In this document: in pieces, positions 1-6,631 of the stretch
Numbering within the stretch: position 1 is the first letter of the stretch
How the letters are laid out: each line of letters opens with the position of its first letter
From: a virus
Length of the DNA stretch: 22,356 bases
Strand: one strand, 5' to 3'
Virus record (IMG/VR): IMGVR_UViG_3300032006_000098
Coordinates: 1-22,356 of that record
Position numbers and translations under genes: made by a program
Notes under the pieces: generated by a model
Told to the model about the DNA's origin: nothing
Seen by the model: only the letters and a program-made list of their open reading frames with translations
The model's database searches: none

Positions 1-1
1 A

Positions 2-571
2 GCGATGGACCGCCAGCTGGAACCAACCGGACCCGCAACCCTGGCCGTGGACGTTGCAAGATTCGGAGCAGATTCGACAGTTGTATATCGACGCCAGGGA
101 AACGTCTGTCGATTGGTATGGCGTACCCAGGGAAGGGACACCCAGCAGGTAGCGGGAAAGCTCCAGGCATTGGCCGAGGATGACCCGGATGTTGACACCA
201 TTGTGGTGGATGATACGGGGCTCGGTGGTGGTGTTACCGACCGACTACGTGAAGAACTTTCGGGATCCCGTGTCCAGATAGTGGCGTTCAACGGTGGCGC
301 CAAGGCCCAACGGTCGGACCGATACGTCAACGCAATAGCTGAAGCCTGGATGGAATTGGGGCAGGTTTTCCGGGATGGGCAGATTGACCTGGACGATAAC
401 CAGGCAGTGGTGGCCCAGCTATCAAGCCGTCGGTACACCCTGCAAGGTGATCGGCGAATCAAGCTCGAATCAAAAGAAGATTATAAAAAGCGTTCAACGG
501 GTGGCAGCCCTGACGATGCTGATGCGCTGGCTATGTGCTACGTGCCAACACCGGGGCGGGGATTGTGGTGA
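2..571 (+). CDS. terL: Terminase large subunit, C-terminal nuclease domain (5' partial)
   Basis: The reading frame is open from base 2, so the window cuts the gene and only about 188 C-terminal residues remain. The ATPase domain lies upstream and is not seen. The visible part is the RNase H-like nuclease domain that cuts concatemeric phage DNA during packaging. Counting from the Met at base 5, it has an AVDVARFGADST motif (acidic D16 and D23), a central VVDDTGLGGG motif (D69/D70) and a C-terminal GGSPDDADALAM motif (D170/D171/D173). These are the three acidic clusters expected for the metal-binding site. The stop overlaps the next start (TGATG), which indicates translational coupling. Its position ahead of portal, protease and capsid is the usual head-gene order. 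The family call is firm. Confidence 0.93.
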   Translation, partial: AMDRQLEPTGPATLAVDVARFGADSTVVYRRQGNVCRLVWRTQGRDTQQVAGKLQALAEDDPDVDTIVVDDTGLGGGVTDRLREELSGSRVQIVAFNGGAKAQRSDRYVNAIAEAWMELGQVFRDGQIDLDDNQAVVAQLSSRRYTLQGDRRIKLESKEDYKKRSTGGSPDDADALAMCYVPTPGRGLW

Positions 572-681
572 TGACTAAGGCGCTACGGTGCAGCAACTGC
601 AATAAGCTCCTGGCAGAACAAGCCTCTAAGGGGACGGTCATCGTGTGCTACAGGTGCAAGACCAGGAACGAAGCGGAATAA
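571..681 (+). CDS. Com-like small zinc-finger protein
   Basis: A 36-residue ORF whose ATG overlaps the terL stop (TGATG). The protein begins MTKALRCSNCNKLLAE and has a second pair, CYRC, about 16 residues on, giving a four-cysteine CxxC...CxxC zinc ribbon in almost the whole protein. The RCSNCNKLL...VxCxRCKTxN pattern matches the Com family, known from phage Mu as a zinc-binding translational regulator of mom. Many phages carry such mini-proteins near the packaging genes. No mom-like gene is visible in the window, so its target here is unknown. It lies 13 bases ahead of the sigma-like gene and is probably cotranscribed with it. Confidence 0.75.
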   Translation: MTKALRCSNCNKLLAEQASKGTVIVCYRCKTRNEAE

Positions 682-694
682 GGGGAAGGATGAA

Positions 695-1303
695 ATGGCT
701 GAAAATTTAACAAGTGACCAACTGACGGACTTGTCCGTGTGGGCAATGAAAACACCGTTCATGGCAAAGCATTATTCGCCCAGGTTAAACGACCGGGAAA
801 GGCGGGTGTTGCTTTTAAGATACGGGTGGGATTATTGCAGCATCCGAGAATGTGAAAAATGCTGGGAACTTATCCCCACGCACACGTTTACTGAGTGGAT
901 GACATCATCAAATAGCAACGGTTTCTGGGTAAGACCCACACGCGAGGAAAGAATGGCAATGCACCAGGACACCGATGCCGATGCCGAGGGTGGATTTATT
1001 GATCCATTTACCCAACCGGTGCGAGTGACCACAACGGTAACTAGAATAACGTCACCGGGGCCGAGCGACGTAGGTTGTTTCCTACCAGTTACGGTTGAAG
1101 ACATATTACGCCAGGACACCCACCAGAAAGCATGGACAACCAAGCCCCATACACTAAAAGAAATCGGCGCCGAATTGGGTGGAATATCGGGGACCAGGGT
1201 TGCCCAGATCGAAGCCAAGGCCATCAGAAAGAACCGTCATTACCTGAACCAGTTATGGAAGAAATTCACCACGATGGTGGAAGCTGCGGATGTCGCGGAA
1301 TAA
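695..1303 (+). CDS. Sigma-70 region 4-like regulator with internal insert
   Basis: 202 aa; the start at 695 is preceded by a purine-rich ribosome-binding site at 681-690. Residues 29-45 (PRLNDRERRVLLLRYGW) and 151-180 (PHTLKEIGAELGG...RVAQIEAKAIRKN) match the two halves of the sigma-70 region 4 helix-turn-helix. In housekeeping sigma factors only about 8 residues separate LRYG from TLEEIG; here about 107 do. The insert holds a Cys cluster (C48, C53, C56). Its residues 65-101, from FTEWM to DAEGGF, resemble residues 127-161 of this phage's own major capsid protein, with about 19 of 35 positions identical by eye. The protein is likely a DNA-binding or transcription regulator of late genes, comparable to phage sigma-like factors. 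What the insert does is unknown. Confidence 0.7.
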   Translation: MAENLTSDQLTDLSVWAMKTPFMAKHYSPRLNDRERRVLLLRYGWDYCSIRECEKCWELIPTHTFTEWMTSSNSNGFWVRPTREERMAMHQDTDADAEGGFIDPFTQPVRVTTTVTRITSPGPSDVGCFLPVTVEDILRQDTHQKAWTTKPHTLKEIGAELGGISGTRVAQIEAKAIRKNRHYLNQLWKKFTTMVEAADVAE

Positions 1304-1487
1304 CACGGCACGACAACGCGCCCGATATTGGGCCATCAAGTCGGCGATGGCCATGCCTGGGGTAATGTTTGAAATCCGCTCGGGCAATAGCTGGTGCCGG
1401 TACACATTTATTGACGGGCTGATGCATACCAGCAGCCAATGGCGCGGAAAGCTGGAGCCATATAAACCGTGGAATATTGACAATTAA
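1290..1487 (+). CDS. Small hypothetical protein, 65 aa
   Basis: This ORF begins inside the last codons of the sigma-like gene (overlap about 14 bases) and fills the gap before the portal gene. The protein is basic at its start (MSRNNTARQRARYWAIK) and ends rich in aromatics (WCRYTFIDGL...WRGKLEPYKPWNIDN). That looks like real protein, although no family is recognised. No strong ribosome-binding site is visible, so translation may depend on coupling to the upstream gene. A minus-strand ORF over the same bases looks like a shadow. Confidence 0.5.
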   Translation: MSRNNTARQRARYWAIKSAMAMPGVMFEIRSGNSWCRYTFIDGLMHTSSQWRGKLEPYKPWNIDN

Positions 1488-1555
1488 AATTCCCCATGCT
1501 TTAATCCGGGGAAGTGACCTTTGCGGAATGTGTCCAGGGCAACCGCCCGAATCCG

Positions 1556-1562
1556 TGGAGGT
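1556..1562 (+). promoter_or_regulatory. Ribosome-binding site that decides the portal start
   Basis: TGGAGGT lies 8 bases upstream of the TTG at 1571 and gives a protein starting MGLLDRFR, a common N-terminus for portal proteins. The alternative GTG at 1514 would add 19 residues unlike portal proteins, and its purines sit too close to the start. Confidence 0.65.
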
Positions 1563-1570
1563 CTTTTATT

Positions 1571-3679
1571 TTGGGTTTATTGGATCGGTTCAGAACCAAG
1601 CAACCGGCAAATACCGAAGTAGCTGTAACCGTGCCGATGCACATGGGAGCGGGTCAGGCCGCCTACCCTAATACTTCCTATTTGAACCTTGCATCCGAAG
1701 GCTACGCCAAGAATCCCATTGTTCACGCTTGCATCCGCGAATTGGCCAATGGTGCAGCTGCGGCAACTTACTACGTGCAAGCCCCGTCCAGCGATGGGGG
1801 ATCTGTACGGGTTGACCGTGGGGATTTATACAACCTGATAACCAGGCCCAACCGCCGCCAGGATTGGAACTCTTTCATTAAGCTCCTGGTGACTTATCTG
1901 CAAGTTGCGGGTAATGCCTACGTGCTGAAAGAACGCAGCCGAGGCAACCAGGTCATGGCCATGTATCTGCTGCGCCCGGATCGAATCCGAATTATTGCAG
2001 GGGATTACGGGGCCGATGGTTTCGTTTATACCGTGGACGGTAAAGATCACTACATTGACCCAGGTGATATGTGCCATATGGCGCTGCCAAACCCATCGGG
2101 TGACGTGTATGGTTTGTCACCCTTGCAGGTATTGGCGCGGATTGTGAACCTTGATTTATCCCTGACCGATTTTGCTAAGAACTTTTTCCAGAACGCTGGG
2201 GTTCCTTCTGGTTTATTGAAACTTAAAAGACGCATAACCAGCAGCGAGGAAGCAGCCGCCGTTCGGAATTCGTGGCGCAGTAAGTTCGGGGGGCCAAACA
2301 ACCAGCACAACGTGGCCATTCTGGACGATGACGCCGAATACCAGACGTTATCATCAGCGCCCAAAGACATGGACATGTCGGGGATTCACAACGACACCGA
2401 GTCGAAGATCTGCGCCGTGTTTCGGGTTCCGGCCATTATCGCTGGGGCGAATGTAGGACTTCAGCGGTCAACCTTCAGCAACTACAAGGAAGCCAAACTA
2501 TCCTTCCATACCGACACATTGGAACCGCTGGTGGATGATATCCTGCGCTTCCTCAACTATAACCTGGCCAGTGAATACCGCAACAACGAAACTATAACGG
2601 TCGATTGGGCTGCAATGCGCTCGGGCCTTGATGACAAGATGGGCGAAACCCAGCAGGTAACGGCCCAATACCAGGCGGGGATTATCTCACTGAACGAAGC
2701 GCGGACCGCCCTGGGGATTGATAGCATCGCGGGCGGTGATATCAGGCTGGTGGGGACTGCCACTTTTGAATTGCCAGTGGGTGAATCTGCACCGGTGGCC
2801 GTTGGTGCGCCAGCTGTAGAAGAAGCGCTGGCTATTGGGACATACAAGACCCCGACGGTAGTTCTGGAGCCATTATCAAAAGCGCCACGGGTAGCAAACC
2901 GGGCGCGTTCTTTAAGCCGTGACTTAATCCAGGACCGAGAAGAAGAAACCGACCGGATGACCCCGCAGATACAGAAACATTTTCGGGGAATACGCAACCG
3001 GATCGATGGGATCCTCGGCCGTTCAATGGAACGGGGCGTCAGTAATGAAAAGGATTATCCATTTGAAACTGATGACCTGGTGCCTACCACTGAGATCAAC
3101 ATATTAGCCGAGATTGTACGGGGCGCCCTGGTCAGGGTAAGCCAGAAAACATTCGACCGGATGAACGCTTCCGGTGTTGCTGGAACCCTGGACTGGTCGG
3201 AAAAGCTGCCACTGGTCAAGCGGGTAATAGACCGGGCGCAGCAACAAGCCACGTATATCCACTTCACAACGAACAAGAACGTCAAGCAAGCGGTACAGAC
3301 TGCCCTTGAGCGGGGTTATTCAATCGAACAATTAGCCCGTGGGGTTCCTGATGAAAGGTTCCCAGGGCTGCGTTCACTGTTAACCGAAACCGAAGCCCGT
3401 TCCCGCATGATAGCGAGGACCGAGGTAATGCAAGCGCAGAACATGACCAGCGTGGGGTTCTATAAGGAACAGGGGTTTGAATACGTGATGGCTGATGACG
3501 GTGGGGATGATGACGACAATTACATCCCGCCCGGCGATCCCTACGGGTACACCTGCAGCGAGCGGAACGGCCAGGTCTACACGGTAAATGATGCCATGAA
3601 TATCGACGATCACCCGAACGGGACATTGAACTGGATACCAATGCCCAGGGATTACCAACCGCCAACCGGGACACTTTAA
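1571..3679 (+). CDS. Portal protein with fused MuF-like minor head domain
   Basis: About 702 aa from the TTG at 1571 (721 aa if the GTG at 1514 is used). The first ~400 residues form an HK97-type portal: NPIVHACIRELA near the N-terminus, the VTYLQVAGNAYVL block, the YGLSPLQVL motif, and a FRVPAIIAGA stretch before the clip/crown region. Portal subunits form the dodecameric DNA channel at one capsid vertex. The last ~150 residues look like the MuF/SPP1 gp7 minor head domain: RSRMIARTEVMQAQNMTSVGFYKEQG, then TCSERNGQVYTVNDA and a HPNGT motif where the family usually has HPNC. Most phages encode this domain as a separate gene. The region between (about 400-540) is low-complexity and helical. It is followed 11 bases later by the protease. 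Confidence 0.88.
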   Translation: MGLLDRFRTKQPANTEVAVTVPMHMGAGQAAYPNTSYLNLASEGYAKNPIVHACIRELANGAAAATYYVQAPSSDGGSVRVDRGDLYNLITRPNRRQDWNSFIKLLVTYLQVAGNAYVLKERSRGNQVMAMYLLRPDRIRIIAGDYGADGFVYTVDGKDHYIDPGDMCHMALPNPSGDVYGLSPLQVLARIVNLDLSLTDFAKNFFQNAGVPSGLLKLKRRITSSEEAAAVRNSWRSKFGGPNNQHNVAILDDDAEYQTLSSAPKDMDMSGIHNDTESKICAVFRVPAIIAGANVGLQRSTFSNYKEAKLSFHTDTLEPLVDDILRFLNYNLASEYRNNETITVDWAAMRSGLDDKMGETQQVTAQYQAGIISLNEARTALGIDSIAGGDIRLVGTATFELPVGESAPVAVGAPAVEEALAIGTYKTPTVVLEPLSKAPRVANRARSLSRDLIQDREEETDRMTPQIQKHFRGIRNRIDGILGRSMERGVSNEKDYPFETDDLVPTTEINILAEIVRGALVRVSQKTFDRMNASGVAGTLDWSEKLPLVKRVIDRAQQQATYIHFTTNKNVKQAVQTALERGYSIEQLARGVPDERFPGLRSLLTETEARSRMIARTEVMQAQNMTSVGFYKEQGFEYVMADDGGDDDDNYIPPGDPYGYTCSERNGQVYTVNDAMNIDDHPNGTLNWIPMPRDYQPPTGTL

Positions 3680-3690
3680 CGGGGGGAACT

Positions 3691-4737
3691 ATGGATAAGA
3701 AATTTATTATATCGGACGCGAAAGTCCTGGATGAAAGACTCGGAATAGTTCAAGCATACGTCAACACGATGGGGGTTCCGGATTATGACGGGGACATCAT
3801 AGACCCCAACGCCTTCAATAGCTCACTGGTGGAACCGATACATATTCCGGTATTGGCTGGGCATGACCACGGTTCAATCGTTGGCAAGGTACTCGAAGCC
3901 CATCCCCACCATATAGGTGGAGAAGAATACAAGCTATTCGCCAGGATGCAAATGAACCTTGAAACCCAGGGCGGCCGTGAAGCCTTCAGCAATATCGCGG
4001 GGGGATTTATCCGGGAATGGTCGGTGGGTTTCAACATACCGAGCGCCGACGCAGTGGTCTATGAACGGGGCGGTAAGAAAGCCATCAGGCGCATTAACGA
4101 ACTTGATTGGGTGGAAGTATCCAGCGTTATCCGGGGCGCGTCACCAGCAACGGGAACCATTGCCGCCAAGTCAGCGGGCATGGACTACGTGGTTGGTGGT
4201 TTCTTCGTACCAGAAGAGTTTATTAACCAAATTGTACACGATCCAGGGGTCCCGGGCAGCGTAACGCGGCCACTCTGCAACGTTATCAGGGTTGGCAGTA
4301 AGGACGGAAGCGTTATCCGGGGCGCGTCACCGGCAACGGGAACCATTGCCGCCAAGTCAGCGGACATGGACACCGAGGAAAAGCCATATCCCAACGAACA
4401 CGCCTGCCGTATGCGGGAACCTGGTGATTTTGAAATCTTCAGAAATAGAGAAGAAGAAGCCGACGGCAAAACCATCCGCGTGATTTACGGGCAGGAAAAA
4501 GGAACCGATAAATGGGACATCCAGAGTTATCGGATGCCCACGTCCGACTGGTCGGAAGCGGAAGCCCGTGGCTATTGCTCCGATCACGACGGGATTAAAT
4601 TCGAGCCAGCAACCGGCGAGGATTCAGAATACGAAGCCGCTGCCGCCTCCAGCACGTCAGACAATGATGCCCTGGACACGGTAAAGGCCAAGCTTCGCCT
4701 TTTGGAGCTACGCCTCAAACTATCAGAAACCAAATAA
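3691..4737 (+). CDS. HK97-family prohead protease with capsid-derived insert
   Basis: 348 aa. Residues 1-165 are a typical HK97 prohead serine protease: YDGDIIDPNAF, candidate catalytic His58 in LAGHDHGS, candidate Ser111 in REWSVGF, and the closing WVEVSSVIRGASPATGTIAAK. The enzyme cleaves the capsid delta domain during head maturation. Residues 169-206 then repeat residues 159-196 of this phage's own capsid protein with 35 of 38 identical. This block is flanked by two copies of a 21-residue segment (145-165 and 207-227). After the second copy comes a domain starting EEKPYPNEHACRMREPGDF and containing WSEAEARGYCSDHDGIKFEPA, which also occurs at the C-terminus of other phage proteases. A charged coiled-coil-like tail ends the protein. 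The insert keeps frame and has no stop, so the gene looks intact. Confidence 0.88.
   Translation: MDKKFIISDAKVLDERLGIVQAYVNTMGVPDYDGDIIDPNAFNSSLVEPIHIPVLAGHDHGSIVGKVLEAHPHHIGGEEYKLFARMQMNLETQGGREAFSNIAGGFIREWSVGFNIPSADAVVYERGGKKAIRRINELDWVEVSSVIRGASPATGTIAAKSAGMDYVVGGFFVPEEFINQIVHDPGVPGSVTRPLCNVIRVGSKDGSVIRGASPATGTIAAKSADMDTEEKPYPNEHACRMREPGDFEIFRNREEEADGKTIRVIYGQEKGTDKWDIQSYRMPTSDWSEAEARGYCSDHDGIKFEPATGEDSEYEAAAASSTSDNDALDTVKAKLRLLELRLKLSETK
4123..4371 (+). repeat. 63-bp direct repeat flanking a capsid-like segment
   Basis: Copies at 4123-4185 and 4309-4371 differ at 2 of 63 bases by eye. They encode SVIRGASPATGTIAAKSA(G/D)MD twice. Between them, 4195-4308 is a copy of capsid-gene bases 5231-5344 with 14 of 114 differences. 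Nine codons there differ silently and three change the amino acid. The repeat unit is 186 bp, exactly 62 codons. Confidence 0.92.
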
Positions 4738-4756
4738 AAAAATAGGAAGGTACGTT

Positions 4757-6073
4757 TTGAGTAGTAGAGAGCTACGAGAAGAAGCAAAAAAATTAGCAAC
4801 CCAAGCCGAAGAAAAGATCGACCAGAACGACGGCGAAGCCGCCATCAAGTTATCCGAGGATGCATTGGCCAAGATTGCCCAGGCTGACCAGCTTGACGCT
4901 GCAGCCGAGTCAGTCAAAAGATTAGCCGGGGATCTTAACACCCCGATTAACACGGTGCCGGTAACTTCCAAGGATGTCGAGGTCTACGATGCCCACGACA
5001 CAACGGCCAGCATCAAGGCCGACTATAAGCCACATTCATGGGTCAAGGGGCTTCCAATTATTGCCCAGCCTTTATGGGTCCAGGAACAAATGGGAAGCAA
5101 CCTAAAAGAGCAAGGCCAGTTTATGACCGACACATTCCTTAAATGGATGTCGGCCCCAACCGAAAGCGCCTTCTGGAATAAGGCCACCAGTGAAGAACGA
5201 AAGGCCATGCAAGAGGACACCGACGCCGAGGGTGGTTTCTTCGTACCAGAAGAATTCATCAACCAGGTGGTACACGATCCAGGAGTCCCGGGCAGCGTTA
5301 CGCGCCCACTATGCACGGTTATCAGGGTCAGCAGTAAGGACGGATATGTTCCAAGTTTGGCATCCGCTTCCTGGGCTGCCATTGCTGAAGAAGCAGCTTT
5401 CAGCGATCAGACCCCAACCGTTGGCCAGGTGGCCTACAGCATTGAAAAGTCTGGCGGGCTTGTAAAAGTCACCAGGGAATTATTAGACGATAGCGCGGTC
5501 AATCTGCCCGCTTTACTCAGCCAGATATTCCAGGAAGCCGCTGGACGGTTTGAAGATGCTGGGGTTCTTAACGGCAACAACAGCACTCAATACGCTGGAA
5601 TTTTGCCATCAGCTGCAGCCGACTATGTCATGGCCGCAACCGGTGCAATAACCGCCGCTGATATTTTGGGGATCTACTATACGCTAGAAAGCCAACATCG
5701 CCAGAACGCTTCCTGGGTAATGCCGAGCTTAATAAGCAAGGCTATCAACGGTATCCAGTCCACCGGTGCCGGCGTACATAGCATCGCATCATTAAGCGAA
5801 GCACCAGCCGCCAACCTGTTGGGCAAGCCCGTAACACACGCAGACGATACCAGCAACAACGGTTTCGCCACTGCATTGTCTGCCAATAACGAAATTGCCA
5901 TATTCGGTGATTTCCGCAATTACTACATATTCGACCGCGTAGGGTTCACCATTCGCAGGAATGATGACCTTTACATGGGCAATGACCAGGTTGGGTTCTT
6001 CGCAACCCGCCGGGGTGATGGCCAGGTCGGTGTAACCGCAGCCTTCAAGGTTCTAAAGTGCGCAGCTAGCTAA
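4757..6073 (+). CDS. Major capsid protein (HK97 fold)
   Basis: 438 aa from a TTG start preceded by TAGGAAGG at 4743-4750. Residues 1-60 form a charged coiled coil typical of an N-terminal scaffolding (delta) domain. Residues 145-190 hold the EERKAMQEDTDAEGGFFVPEEF signature that begins the mature N-arm and E-loop region of HK97-like capsids. Later blocks include SDQTPTVGQVAYSIEKSGGLVKVTRELLDDS, the ASWVMPSLISKAI spine region and a C-terminal RVGFTIRRNDDLYMGNDQVGFFATRRGDGQV, all usual for the family. The adjacent protease would remove the delta domain. Residues 127-161 and 159-196 have counterparts inside the sigma-like gene and the protease respectively. Confidence 0.93.
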   Translation: MSSRELREEAKKLATQAEEKIDQNDGEAAIKLSEDALAKIAQADQLDAAAESVKRLAGDLNTPINTVPVTSKDVEVYDAHDTTASIKADYKPHSWVKGLPIIAQPLWVQEQMGSNLKEQGQFMTDTFLKWMSAPTESAFWNKATSEERKAMQEDTDAEGGFFVPEEFINQVVHDPGVPGSVTRPLCTVIRVSSKDGYVPSLASASWAAIAEEAAFSDQTPTVGQVAYSIEKSGGLVKVTRELLDDSAVNLPALLSQIFQEAAGRFEDAGVLNGNNSTQYAGILPSAAADYVMAATGAITAADILGIYYTLESQHRQNASWVMPSLISKAINGIQSTGAGVHSIASLSEAPAANLLGKPVTHADDTSNNGFATALSANNEIAIFGDFRNYYIFDRVGFTIRRNDDLYMGNDQVGFFATRRGDGQVGVTAAFKVLKCAAS

Positions 6074-6085
6074 TAGCAACAAATA

Positions 6086-6107
6086 GGGCGGGGCTACGGT
6101 CCCGCCC
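6086..6107 (+). terminator. Hairpin after the capsid gene
   Basis: GGGCGGGG and TCCCGCCC form an 8-bp GC-rich stem (the last pair is a G-T wobble) with a 6-base loop, 13 bases after the capsid stop. There is no T-run behind it. It more likely trims or attenuates the late mRNA, keeping capsid expression above that of downstream genes, than stops it completely. Confidence 0.55.
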
Positions 6108-6126
6108 ACTATAAGTGAGGATTTAA

Positions 6127-6396
6127 TTGGTATCAGTAGCCGAAAGATTAAGCGATGAACGCTTTGAAGGGATGGTTCTTCTGGATGGCCTGGACGCCGC
6201 TTTTATAGGGGTGACAGATAGCCAGGACGGGGGCGTCTTTTCAGCGGTTTACGATATCGACAAAATTATCCAAGTGTTAGGCCGTGACATGGGTTTTGAT
6301 GATGCCTGGGAATGGTTCAATTACAACATGGCTGGCCAATATGTGGGGGATCAATCGCCCGTATTTATCAGGACTCTGGACGAAATAACACTGTAA
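6127..6396 (+). CDS. Hypothetical protein, 89 aa
   Basis: TTG start with GTGAGGA just upstream (6116-6122). The protein is acidic and globular-looking: VSVAERLSDERFEGMVLLDGLDAAFIGVTDSQDGGVFSAVYDIDKIIQVLGRDMGFDDAWEWFNYNMAGQYVGDQSPVF (shown in part as motifs DGLDAAFIGV and DDAWEWFNYN). The pattern of a short protein ending in AWEWFxYNxxGxYxGDxTP is seen in small phage proteins of unknown role. No catalytic motif is visible. Its place between capsid and connector genes gives no firm function. Confidence 0.72.
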   Translation: MVSVAERLSDERFEGMVLLDGLDAAFIGVTDSQDGGVFSAVYDIDKIIQVLGRDMGFDDAWEWFNYNMAGQYVGDQSPVFIRTLDEITL

Positions 6397-6408
6397 GGAA
6401 AGAACGAT

Positions 6409-6627
6409 ATGAAAAACGTGGTCTGTATTAAAAGCGTCACATTAGGCGCCACTGGTGACAGTTACGAAGCGGGGCAAACCTACACGATAAAGGACGCGCC
6501 GTTCCGGGATTATGGCGAATACTTCCAGGAAGTCGAGGGCGGGGAAGCCCCGGCAGAGGAAGCCACCGAAGAAAAGGCCGAGGAAACCGAAGAAAACAAA
6601 GAAGCAGAAACGGCCGAGGATAAATAG
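6409..6627 (+). CDS. Small protein with acidic tail, 72 aa
   Basis: ATG at 6409 follows AAGGAAAG. The first ~45 residues (MKNVVCIKSVTLGATGDSY...FRDYGEYFQEVE) look like a small beta-rich fold. The remainder is almost only Glu, Ala, Lys and Thr, a highly charged, probably disordered or helical tail. It sits between capsid and head-tail adaptor genes, where small head accessory proteins are often encoded. No family is recognised and the role is unknown. Confidence 0.72.
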   Translation: MKNVVCIKSVTLGATGDSYEAGQTYTIKDAPFRDYGEYFQEVEGGEAPAEEATEEKAEETEENKEAETAEDK

Positions 6628-6631
6628 TTAG

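Noticed and set aside
1514-1570. GTG start giving a 721-aa portal
   Set aside because: The extra 19 residues do not resemble portal proteins, and the TTG at 1571 has a clearly better ribosome-binding site and a typical MGLLDRFR start.
2557-2997. Minus-strand ORF of 146 aa in the portal gene
   Set aside because: Antisense shadow of a well-supported gene; Ser/Arg-rich with no motif or start signal.
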